This document shows, piece by piece, positions 7,514 to 13,908 of a stretch of DNA of 17,090 nt (position 1 is the stretch's first letter; every line of letters begins with the position of its first letter). This stretch comes from Candidatus Nomurabacteria bacterium (lineage in GTDB: Bacteria; Patescibacteriota; Minisyncoccia; Phycocordibacterales; UBA9973). Below the pieces are notes generated by a model. It did no database searches. It saw nothing but the letters and a program-made list of their open reading frames with translations, and was not told where the DNA came from. The position numbers were made by a program, and so were the translations under genes. The stretch spans positions 1 to 17,090 of the forward strand of contig JAHFNN010000011.1 in NCBI GenBank assembly GCA_023267315.1, read 5' to 3'.

Positions 7514-7771
7514 CTATTTATGAGCGCTAAACATACTATTTAATATATTCTTGCGACTTACGGAGGTCATAGTAGAGGGATTTGCTTCAGCGTTAGTCTT
7601 GATTTCGGTCAATACCTGTTGACGTTCTTTATCTGAGAGCCCTTCATTTGTTTTAAAAGCATTTCGATTTTGAAGCACAATAAATGCAAGGAGAAGAATA
7701 ACAATGACAGCCGCAACGATCATAAGCACTTTTTTGCCACCATCATGCATTTGAGTTGTATTTGTATTCAT
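7514..7771 (-). CDS. Small single-pass membrane protein, first gene of the envelope operon
   Basis: 85 residues, unrecognised family. A polar N-terminus (MNTNTTQMHDGGKK) is followed by one transmembrane helix (about 14-34, VLMIVAAVIVILLLAFIVLQ) and a hydrophilic tail with LSDKERQQVLTEI and SRKNILNSM, probably a short helical pair. By the positive-inside rule the orientation is not clear, since basic residues flank both ends. The frame is open 21 codons further upstream (ATG at 7834), but that extension is Cys/Pro-rich and unlike a protein N-terminus; the helix-first start at 7771 is more sensible. Its TAG is immediately followed by the ATG of the next gene. It could anchor or help export the secreted proteins encoded downstream; that is inference from position. 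Confidence 0.7.
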   Translation of the reverse strand: MNTNTTQMHDGGKKVLMIVAAVIVILLLAFIVLQNRNAFKTNEGLSDKERQQVLTEIKTNAEANPSTMTSVSRKNILNSMFSAHK

Positions 7772-7846
7772 AGAATATAAAACATGACACAACGGTTTGG
7801 GTATACTTCGGCAGAAAAATAAGCCGTCTGTCAAAACTATGTTTTT

Positions 7847-7852
7847 ATTATA
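7847..7852 (-). promoter_or_regulatory. Candidate -10 element for the leftward envelope operon
   Basis: A perfect TATAAT on the minus strand lies 75 nt upstream of the ATG at 7771. No convincing -35 is found at 16-18 nt. A TTGACA also occurs just downstream on the same strand (7828-7833), but no good -10 is placed for it. This is the best single candidate in the divergent region, but not a firm call. Confidence 0.35.
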
Positions 7853-7894
7853 CTACTTAATAGAGAGAAGGCGCGATAAAAAAATAAATCAAAC

Positions 7895-7903
7895 TGTGGA
7901 TAA
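7895..7903 (-). promoter_or_regulatory. Perfect DnaA-box sequence in the divergent intergenic region
   Basis: TGTGGATAA on the plus strand is TTATCCACA on the minus strand, the consensus DnaA box. It sits in AT-rich DNA between the leftward envelope operon and nusA. I found only one exact copy there, so it does not by itself make an origin. It may be a DnaA regulatory site or chance. Confidence 0.35.
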
Positions 7904-7943
7904 CCTACATAGTTGGGAAAATATGTACACACTAAAAAATAAA

Positions 7944-7960
7944 TTGAATTAAAAATTCAA
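7944..7960. repeat. Short palindrome in the divergent intergenic region
   Basis: TTGAATT and AATTCAA form a perfect 7-bp inverted repeat around AAA. It lies between the two divergent promoters, a place where an operator would sit, but AT-rich palindromes of this size can arise by chance. Confidence 0.3.
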
Positions 7961-8014
7961 AAATAGACATCGCTATCTACAAAAAAATGCCGGCAATTTA
8001 AAGATACACACTAT

Positions 8015-8043
8015 TTGACTTTTTGGCTTTCGTACATTACTAT
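8015..8043 (+). promoter_or_regulatory. nusA promoter
   Basis: TTGACT (8015-8020), 17-nt spacer, TACTAT (8038-8043), close to the sigma70-type consensus at both hexamers. The predicted start is near 8050. This makes the upstream in-frame ATG at 8046 unusable and supports the nusA start at 8106, leaving a leader of about 56 nt. Confidence 0.65.
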
Positions 8044-8051
8044 ATATGTAC

Positions 8052-8080
8052 TGGTCCGCGTCGAACGACGGGCCATTTTT
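8052..8080 (+). promoter_or_regulatory. GC-rich hairpin plus U5 in the nusA leader: possible attenuator
   Basis: TGGTCCG (8052-8058) pairs with CGGGCCA (8069-8075) with one G-U; inside, CGT (8059-8061) pairs with ACG (8065-8067) across a CGA loop with one bulged A (8068). Five T residues follow (8076-8080). This has the shape of an intrinsic terminator between the predicted transcription start and nusA. It could also simply be a stabilising 5' hairpin. Confidence 0.45.
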
Positions 8081-8105
8081 AGTAGCTAAAGGTACAATTA
8101 AATAT

Positions 8106-9356
8106 ATGTTAGATCTCAAAACAATGCGATCGGCGCTCGAACAACTTGAAGAAGAGCGTAAGATCCCAAAAGAGAAAATCATAGAAGCTATCGAGCAAGC
8201 GCTCGCAGCTGCTTATAAGAAAGATTATGGAAAACGCGGACAAATCATCCGTGCGCATTTTGATATTGAAACTGGTACGACAAATTTTTACCAGGTAAAA
8301 ATTGTCGTTGATGAATCAACAGTGCGTATGCCAGAAGATGGGGAAGAAGAAACCGAAGATATGGTAGAAGAAACGATTGAAGGCGATGAACGCGTACGAT
8401 TCAATCCAGAACACCACATCTTGCTCAACGATGCTCGTCGAATGAAAAAGGATGCTCAGCTCGAAGAAGAAATAATTTTCCCACTTGAAGCGAAAGATGA
8501 TTACGGTCGTATTGCTGCACAAACAGCGAAACAAGTTATTATCCAGCGTATCCGCGAAGCAGAACGATCATCAATCATTGATGAATACGGTACGAAGGAA
8601 GGAGAAATCGTTTCTGGTATTGTTCAAAAAATTGAACGCGGAAATGTATTCATCGATTTCAATCGCGCAACTGGTGTGGTTCCATTTGATGAACAAATTC
8701 CTGGCGAACATTATCGTCGCGGTGAACGTGTCCGTGCATACCTCTATTCAGTCGAAGAAACTCCACGTGGCGTCAACCTTCGTCTCTCACGCACTCATCC
8801 AAAATTTATTGAAGCATTATTCGCACTCGAAGCTCCAGAGATTGCATCAGGTGTTGTTGAAATCAAATCAATCGCGCGTGAAGCAGGATCACGATCAAAG
8901 ATTGCAGTCATGTCTCATGATGAACATGTGGATCCAATCGGTTCATGCGTCGGACAGAAAGGTACACGTGTAAAAACTGTTACCTCTGAACTCGCTGGTG
9001 AACAGATCGATATTATTCCGTGGTCAGAAGAGCCATCACGATTCGTTGGAGCAGCACTCTCTCCTGCACAAATTCTCGACATCACAATTGATGAAACAGA
9101 ACACAAAGCAATGATTGAAGTCGCTGATGACAAACTCTCACTCGCAATCGGAAAAGGAGGACAGAATGTTCGTCTCGCTGCAAAACTCACCGGCTGGAGA
9201 ATTGATATCAAAGGAATTAAGAATGAAGAAGTTATCTCAAGTGATGAACTTGAAGATATAGATGAAGAAACGGAACCTGAACTTTTGGTCGGCAACGAAG
9301 GTGAAGCATTGATTTCATCAGAGAAGCCATCTGAAATGGAAGGTGAACAAGAATAA
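8106..9356 (+). CDS. nusA: Transcription termination/antitermination factor NusA
   Basis: Cytosolic RNA polymerase-binding factor controlling pausing, intrinsic termination and antitermination. 416 residues from the ATG at 8106. Order: N-terminal polymerase-binding domain (1-about 155, ending GRIAAQTAKQVIIQRIREAER), S1 domain (about 160-230), KH1 (REAGSRSKIAV, DPIGSCVGQKGTRVK, about 259-306) and KH2 (DKLSLAIGKGGQNVRLAAKLTGWRIDI, about 342-368). The N-terminal domain carries an acidic insertion of about 30 residues (about 76-106) relative to the E. coli and B. subtilis proteins. An acidic tail follows KH2 (372-416). The frame is open to an ATG at 8046, but the promoter position and the family N-terminus favour 8106. 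A weak AAAGG lies 13 nt upstream. hppA follows after 34 nt. Confidence 0.96.
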   Translation: MLDLKTMRSALEQLEEERKIPKEKIIEAIEQALAAAYKKDYGKRGQIIRAHFDIETGTTNFYQVKIVVDESTVRMPEDGEEETEDMVEETIEGDERVRFNPEHHILLNDARRMKKDAQLEEEIIFPLEAKDDYGRIAAQTAKQVIIQRIREAERSSIIDEYGTKEGEIVSGIVQKIERGNVFIDFNRATGVVPFDEQIPGEHYRRGERVRAYLYSVEETPRGVNLRLSRTHPKFIEALFALEAPEIASGVVEIKSIAREAGSRSKIAVMSHDEHVDPIGSCVGQKGTRVKTVTSELAGEQIDIIPWSEEPSRFVGAALSPAQILDITIDETEHKAMIEVADDKLSLAIGKGGQNVRLAAKLTGWRIDIKGIKNEEVISSDELEDIDEETEPELLVGNEGEALISSEKPSEMEGEQE

Positions 9357-9390
9357 TTTATTAGTTTATTAAAAATTTATTATTTATTTA

Positions 9391-11379
9391 ATGTATATGA
9401 CCATATTTATTATCGTCAGTTCGTGTCTCGCCATTTTGTATGGCCTTTATTACGGAAAGAAAATCATCGGCATGCCAGCTGGCACTGACCGCATGAAGGA
9501 AATCGCGAAAGCGATTCAAGAAGGTGCGAAGGCATATTTGAATCGTCAGTATAAGACGATTGCAATCGTTGCAGTAGTACTCTTCGTTATTATCGGATTC
9601 ATCCCAAGTTTGGGTTGGATGACTGCAATTGCATTCCTCGTGGGTGCAATCCTCTCAGCGCTCGCTGGATATATTGGTATGAACATTTCTGTTCGTGCTA
9701 ATGTCCGCACTGCACAAGCAGCAACCAAAGGCATGAAGGAAGCACTCGATGTCGCCGTAAAAGGCGGATCAGTCACTGGAATGCTCGTTGTTGGATTGGC
9801 ACTCTTGGGAACTGCAGGAATGTATTTCCTTACTCATGACATACATGTGCTTGTTGGACTTGGATTCGGAGGATCACTCATTTCAATCTTCGCACGACTT
9901 GGTGGAGGAATCTTCACTAAAGCTGCAGATGTGGGTGCTGACCTCGTCGGTAAAGTAGAAGCAGGAATTCCAGAAGATGATCCACGAAACCCAGCAGTTA
10001 TCGCTGACAACGTAGGAGACAACGTGGGTGACTGTGCAGGTATGGCAGCTGACCTCTTTGAAACATACGCAGTTACTTCGATCGCAACAATGCTCTTGGG
10101 ATTTCTCACCTTTGCAGGAAATGCAAACGTAGTACTCTACCCACTTATGCTTGGAGCAGTTTCAATTATTGCTTCAATCATCGGAATGTTTTTCATCCGT
10201 CTTGGAAAAAGTGGCAACATCATGCGTGCACTATATAAAGGACTCATTGCAGCAGGTGTACTTTCAGCAATTGCATTCTATCCACTCACTACAAAATTGA
10301 TGACAGGAATTGAGGGTATCTCAGTCATGCACATTTACTTCTCAGCATTGATTGGACTCGCAGTGACTGCACTTATTATTGTCATCACTGAGTACTTCAC
10401 TTCAACAATGTACGCTCCAGTTAAATCAATTGCGAAAGCATCTGAAACTGGTCATGGTACAAACATCATCGCTGGACTCGCAGTATCAATGAAATCAACA
10501 GCGCTTCCAGTTATTGTTATCGTCGCTGCAATGCTTGGTGCATTCAGTCTCTCTGGTCTCTACGGTGTTGCAATCGCAGCGATGGCAATGCTTTCAATGG
10601 CTGGTATCATCGTTACGATTGATGCATACGGTCCAATTACCGATAATGCTGGTGGAATTGCAGAAATGTCAGGAATGGATGAATCTGTTCGTGCGATTAC
10701 TGATCCACTTGATGCAGTTGGTAACACAACAAAGGCAGTCACAAAAGGATACGCAATCGGTTCTGCAGCACTTGCAGCACTCGTACTCTTCGCAGACTTC
10801 ACCCACTCAATCGCAGGTGGTGCAATCTTCCAAATCAATGATCCAAAAGTGCTCGCTGGTCTCTTCATCGGCGGACTACTTCCATATTACTTTGCAGCAC
10901 TTTCAATGGAGTCAGTAGGTAAAGCGGCAGGATCAGTCGTTGAAGAAGTTCGACGACAATTCAAAGCTCATCCTGGCATCATGCAAGGAACAGAAAAGCC
11001 TGATTACGCTCGTGCAGTTGATATCGTTACAAAAAATGCTATCAAAGAAATGATTATTCCAGCACTCATCCCTGTTGTTATTCCAATTATCATTGGATTT
11101 ACTTTGGGTGTAAAAGCATTGGGCGGACTTTTGGTCGGCGCAATCATTACTGGAATCTTCGTTGCAATCTCAATGACTTCAGGTGGAGGCGCATGGGATA
11201 ACGCAAAGAAATTGATCGAGCTTGGTAATCACGGAGGAAAAGGCTCAGACGCTCACAAAGCATCTGTGACCGGAGACACTGTTGGTGATCCATATAAAGA
11301 CACCGCAGGTCCTGCAATCAATCCGATGATCAAAATTTTGAACATTGTCGCACTTCTTATCGTTGCTCTTATCGTCTAA
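9391..11379 (+). CDS. hppA: Membrane-bound proton-pumping pyrophosphatase, K+-independent type
   Basis: Integral membrane enzyme that couples hydrolysis of pyrophosphate to ion pumping across the cytoplasmic membrane. 662 residues, many transmembrane helices, normal for bacterial members. Signature motifs: DVGADLVGKVE (180-190), DNVGDNVGDCAGMAADLFE (206-224), TDNAGGIAEMSGM (417-429), SGGGAWDNAKK (597-607) and GDTVGDPYKDTAGPAINP (628-645). GNTTKAVTKGYAIG (444-457) has Lys448 and Thr451 where K+-dependent enzymes have Ala and Gly; this pair marks the K+-independent subfamily, whose studied members pump protons. The ATG at 9391 has a second ATG two codons later. No Shine-Dalgarno; the leader is AT-only in character. 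It may be cotranscribed with nusA, and a strong terminator follows. Confidence 0.96.
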   Translation: MYMTIFIIVSSCLAILYGLYYGKKIIGMPAGTDRMKEIAKAIQEGAKAYLNRQYKTIAIVAVVLFVIIGFIPSLGWMTAIAFLVGAILSALAGYIGMNISVRANVRTAQAATKGMKEALDVAVKGGSVTGMLVVGLALLGTAGMYFLTHDIHVLVGLGFGGSLISIFARLGGGIFTKAADVGADLVGKVEAGIPEDDPRNPAVIADNVGDNVGDCAGMAADLFETYAVTSIATMLLGFLTFAGNANVVLYPLMLGAVSIIASIIGMFFIRLGKSGNIMRALYKGLIAAGVLSAIAFYPLTTKLMTGIEGISVMHIYFSALIGLAVTALIIVITEYFTSTMYAPVKSIAKASETGHGTNIIAGLAVSMKSTALPVIVIVAAMLGAFSLSGLYGVAIAAMAMLSMAGIIVTIDAYGPITDNAGGIAEMSGMDESVRAITDPLDAVGNTTKAVTKGYAIGSAALAALVLFADFTHSIAGGAIFQINDPKVLAGLFIGGLLPYYFAALSMESVGKAAGSVVEEVRRQFKAHPGIMQGTEKPDYARAVDIVTKNAIKEMIIPALIPVVIPIIIGFTLGVKALGGLLVGAIITGIFVAISMTSGGGAWDNAKKLIELGNHGGKGSDAHKASVTGDTVGDPYKDTAGPAINPMIKILNIVALLIVALIV

Positions 11380-11398
11380 ACATACATACAAGTTGTTT

Positions 11399-11436
11399 AA
11401 TATAAAATCCCCAACATTCGTTGGGGATTTTATATT
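11399..11436 (+). terminator. Strong intrinsic terminator after hppA
   Basis: 17 bp of pairing (AATAT-type flanks around ATCCCCAAC/GTTGGGGAT), loop ATTC at 11416-11419, with a T-rich 3' arm, 19 nt after the hppA stop. Symmetric, so it would work on both strands. Confidence 0.88.
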
Positions 11437-11509
11437 TACGAGCACCAAAGATACACACATGTTCGTATATTTTGTGTAACAATTTATTTATTATTTTATA
11501 AAATGCCTG

Positions 11510-11518
11510 TGGTATACT
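11510..11518 (+). promoter_or_regulatory. Extended -10 promoter for the 11609-12697 gene pair
   Basis: TGG then TATACT (11513-11518), an extended -10. The -35 region is AT-rich without a clear hexamer. The predicted start near 11525 gives a leader of about 84 nt, AT-rich, with a CGACGTCG palindrome at 11560-11567. Between the hppA terminator and this site I see nothing else. Confidence 0.5.
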
Positions 11519-11608
11519 CTCTGTAATAAACGTATAAATAATGCGTCAATAAGTAAGTACGACGTCGAATTTAATTTTAATAAATAATTATTAGTAATAT
11601 AAAAATAT

Positions 11609-12430
11609 ATGAAGAATAAGCAATATATAGGAATAGCAATGATCATTGTGTTCGCATTGTTTGGAACTACCAAATTAACTCACGCTGAAGTATCTGAAGG
11701 AAGTGAGAGTGGCTCATTCGGAGCAACCACATCACTCGGTGGCACGCACGCTGACATACAAATCGGAGAGGAAGGTAATGATGATAGTGGTCGCACCGGC
11801 ACAGGCGAAGGTGATGATGGTGCGGTACGTGGAATAAAAAATACAACGACACTCAATCTTAGCCACACAACTGCAAATGAACAAGAAAGATCTGGTGATA
11901 CTGAGAGAAGCCAATTCCCTACGCTTAAAATTAAAATTGGTAGTAAAGAAGAAACAAAGCTCTCAAAGAAAGACGTGGTAAACGGTCGCTTCGACTGGGC
12001 AACAACAGCACTCAACAATTTGTATACTCGTCTCACCACTTTAACCGCAAATCTAAAAACAGCTGGAAATGACGTAACGGCGCCAGAATCATTGCTAGTT
12101 ACCGCAAAAGCAAAAATAGATATTGCAGTATCTTCATCAACAGAACTAAAGAATTTCATTGCAAGTGTTAAAGGAGCGGATACTGTACCAGGAACAGCCA
12201 AAACAAAAATCTCAACAACTGATGCGACAAAAATAAAATCACTCGCAAAGAAAGCGAAAGATGATCTCCTTGCAGCAAGATCAGCACTTCAAGATGTAAT
12301 CGCTTCACTCAAAGATATCATAGGTACAAGCGTTGTCGGTGCAAGGGGTATGCTCCGTATTAATAGTGGTGGTGCGCAGGAAGGTCCAATCACCAACCCT
12401 GACGGCACAATACATGTGCAAAATCAATAA
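11609..12430 (+). CDS. Secreted or periplasmic-side helical protein, unrecognised
   Basis: 273 residues; I do not recognise a named family. Signal peptide 1-26 (hydrophobic IGIAMIIVFALFG, ending THA). Residues 27-100 are Gly/Ser/Asp/Glu-rich and look disordered. Residues about 118-240 are helical, with LNNLYTRLTTLTANLKTAGNDV, LLVTAKAKIDIAVSS and IKSLAKKAKDDLLAARSALQDV suggesting a three-helix coiled-coil bundle. The C-terminus is again Gly/Asn-rich. It contains no cysteine. Coiled-coil exported proteins with DW..T.LNNLY.RL-like segments are common in candidate-phyla genomes, but no role is known to me. It has its own promoter after the hppA terminator and probably forms a two-gene operon with the small membrane protein 24 nt downstream. 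Confidence 0.75.
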   Translation: MKNKQYIGIAMIIVFALFGTTKLTHAEVSEGSESGSFGATTSLGGTHADIQIGEEGNDDSGRTGTGEGDDGAVRGIKNTTTLNLSHTTANEQERSGDTERSQFPTLKIKIGSKEETKLSKKDVVNGRFDWATTALNNLYTRLTTLTANLKTAGNDVTAPESLLVTAKAKIDIAVSSSTELKNFIASVKGADTVPGTAKTKISTTDATKIKSLAKKAKDDLLAARSALQDVIASLKDIIGTSVVGARGMLRINSGGAQEGPITNPDGTIHVQNQ

Positions 12431-12454
12431 TTATCATCATTAATTTATATCTCT

Positions 12455-12697
12455 ATGGATCAATCATCATCAAAAGGAGCACTTATCGGGAGTATCGTCA
12501 TTGTAGTTTTACTCATCGCTGGTAGTATCTATTTCTGGAAAAATAATGCCGCAAAAGATGCAGCCAACAAGCAAGCAGCAGAACAACAACAGGTACAAGA
12601 GCAAGCAGCGGCTCAAGCAGCAAATTCCCAAAATCTTTCAGGTATTGAGTCAGACCTAAACGCAAGCGACATGACAAGTGTTGACCAAGGACTCTAA
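12455..12697 (+). CDS. Small single-pass membrane protein with Gln/Ala-rich segment
   Basis: 80 residues, unrecognised. A short Ser-rich N-terminus is followed by one transmembrane helix (9-29, ALIGSIVIVVLLIAGSIYFW), a Gln/Ala-rich helical stretch (33-58) and an acidic C-terminal segment LSGIESDLNASDMTSVDQGL (61-80). The general plan (one helix, then a short charged tail) resembles the 85-residue protein at 7514-7771, but I see no convincing sequence match. It follows the secreted helical protein by 24 nt with no Shine-Dalgarno and is followed by a strong hairpin, so the two genes form one unit. A partnership at the membrane is a guess from position. Confidence 0.72.
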   Translation: MDQSSSKGALIGSIVIVVLLIAGSIYFWKNNAAKDAANKQAAEQQQVQEQAAAQAANSQNLSGIESDLNASDMTSVDQGL

Positions 12698-12728
12698 AAT
12701 CAATACATGGGTAAAAAATAATATAGAA

Positions 12729-12762
12729 GTCAAAACCTCCAGCACCTGCTGGGGGTTTTGAC
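12729..12762 (+). terminator. Intrinsic terminator after the small membrane protein
   Basis: A 16-bp stem with one G-U pair (12729-12744 with 12747-12762) and the tight apex CACCTG. The core is GC-rich (CCTCCAGCA/TGCTGGGGG) and the 3' arm contains TTTT. The last bases of the 3' arm double as the start of the tig -35 hexamer. Confidence 0.85.
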
Positions 12763-12786
12763 AAAAGAGCGATGAGAAGTTACACT
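12758..12786 (+). promoter_or_regulatory. tig promoter, probably giving a leaderless mRNA
   Basis: Perfect TTGACA (12758-12763), 17-nt spacer, TACACT (12781-12786). The predicted start is about 12793, within a few bases of the ATG at 12796. The -35 overlaps the terminator stem of the preceding operon. An upstream in-frame ATG at 12772 lies before the predicted transcription start, so it is not the start. Confidence 0.7.
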
Positions 12787-12795
12787 GGCTTCACT

Positions 12796-13848
12796 ATGTC
12801 TAAAAAAATCAATGTAAAAATAACAAAAAAGCCTAAAAGTATCGTTGAAATTGAAGGAGAAGCAGCCGCTGAACACTTCGATTCATACTGGGACAAGGCG
12901 ATCAAGCACCTTGGAAAAGATGCTGAAATTCCAGGATTCCGCAAGGGTCATGTGCCAGAAAACATCTTGGTAAAACAACTTTCTGAGATGCACATATTAG
13001 AAGAAATGGCAGAAATGCTCTTTAATGATGTATACCCTGAAATTCTCGAGGAACACAAGATTGATGCAATTGGCCGACCAGAAATAAAGATCACAAAAAT
13101 TGCTAAAGGCAACCCATTGGGTTTTGTAATTTCAACAACGATCGTCCCAGAAGTACCACTTCCTGATTATAAAAAAATAGCTCCAAAGGCAAAGAAGGAC
13201 GAAGAAGTTGTTGTGACTGATGAAGATGTTGAAAAGGCAATCAAGGAAATCCGCCAGATGCGCGCACACCAAGCACTTCATGATGCGAATATCGAACACG
13301 AACATCAGGCAGAAATAAAAGATGAAGATCTTCCAGAATTGAATGATGAATTCGTAAAAACATTGGGCGCGTTCCAGAATGTTGCTGAATTCAACACAAA
13401 ACTGAAAGAAAACCTCCTTGAAGAAAAGAAGCGCGAACTGCAGGATAAGAATCGCATTGCGATCATTGAAGAAATCTTGAAAGCAGTCGAAGTAGAAGTA
13501 CCAGAAATTCTAACCAACAGCGAACTCCAGAAACTCAAAGCGCGACTCACTGAAGATGTCACACGTCTTGGTTTCACACTCGAAGATTATTTGAAACAAA
13601 TCAAAAAAACCGAGGAAGAACTCTTAGCAGAATGGCGACCTGACGCTGAGAAACGTGCGAAACTCGAACTTGTCATCGATGCTATTGCGAAGAAAGAGAA
13701 CATCACGCCAGCGCCAGAAGATATGGAACGAGAATTACAACACTTGATGTCACAATATAAAGATGCAGATCCGCTTCGCGCCCAAATGTACGTCGAAAGC
13801 ATACTCCGCAACGAACTCGTTTTCAAGTTTCTTGAAAATCTCGCATAG
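12796..13848 (+). CDS. tig: Trigger factor lacking the FKBP-type prolyl isomerase domain
   Basis: Ribosome-associated chaperone for nascent chains. 350 residues from the ATG at 12796, against about 430 in E. coli. The N-terminal ribosome-binding domain (1-about 130) has the signature GFRKGHVP (47-54) near the protein exit site contact. After the linker helix VTDEDVEKAIKEIRQM (140-155) the sequence goes, via about 20 residues, straight to LPELNDEFVKTLG (179-191), which in the full-length protein begins the C-terminal chaperone domain; the roughly 90-residue isomerase domain between them is absent. The C-terminal helical arms run to the end. It is not a frameshift remnant, because the frame is continuous. 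clpP follows after 60 nt, the common tig-clpP neighbourhood, but clpX is not next. Confidence 0.93.
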   Translation: MSKKINVKITKKPKSIVEIEGEAAAEHFDSYWDKAIKHLGKDAEIPGFRKGHVPENILVKQLSEMHILEEMAEMLFNDVYPEILEEHKIDAIGRPEIKITKIAKGNPLGFVISTTIVPEVPLPDYKKIAPKAKKDEEVVVTDEDVEKAIKEIRQMRAHQALHDANIEHEHQAEIKDEDLPELNDEFVKTLGAFQNVAEFNTKLKENLLEEKKRELQDKNRIAIIEEILKAVEVEVPEILTNSELQKLKARLTEDVTRLGFTLEDYLKQIKKTEEELLAEWRPDAEKRAKLELVIDAIAKKENITPAPEDMERELQHLMSQYKDADPLRAQMYVESILRNELVFKFLENLA

Positions 13849-13868
13849 TTTCACTCACCTCTAGGACG

Positions 13869-13877
13869 TGATACTAT
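13869..13877 (+). promoter_or_regulatory. Candidate extended -10 promoter of clpP
   Basis: TGA then TACTAT (13872-13877) in the tig-clpP gap, with a poor -35 (TTTCAC, 13849-13854) at 17 nt. The predicted start near 13884 gives a leader of about 25 nt without a Shine-Dalgarno. Confidence 0.45.
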
Positions 13878-13908
13878 TTATACATTACCAATCTAACTAT
13901 CATTTACT

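Noticed and set aside
7772..7834. Longer start for the small membrane protein
   Set aside because: The added residues (Cys/Pro-rich) would precede the helix and overlap the probable leader.
8052..8075. tRNA-like 3' end on the minus strand (GTTCGAC and ending GGACCA)
   Set aside because: The would-be T-arm does not pair properly and no acceptor or anticodon arm is found.
8046..8105. Upstream in-frame extension of nusA (ATG at 8046)
   Set aside because: It begins upstream of the predicted transcription start, covers the leader hairpin, and does not look like a NusA N-terminus.
12772..12795. Upstream in-frame ATG of tig
   Set aside because: It lies between the -35 and -10 of the tig promoter; MSKKINVKI at 12796 fits the family start.
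13820..13838. TTTTCAAG-TTT-CTTGAAAA inverted repeat as a tig terminator
   Set aside because: It is inside the tig coding region (VFKFLENL) and has no T-run after it.
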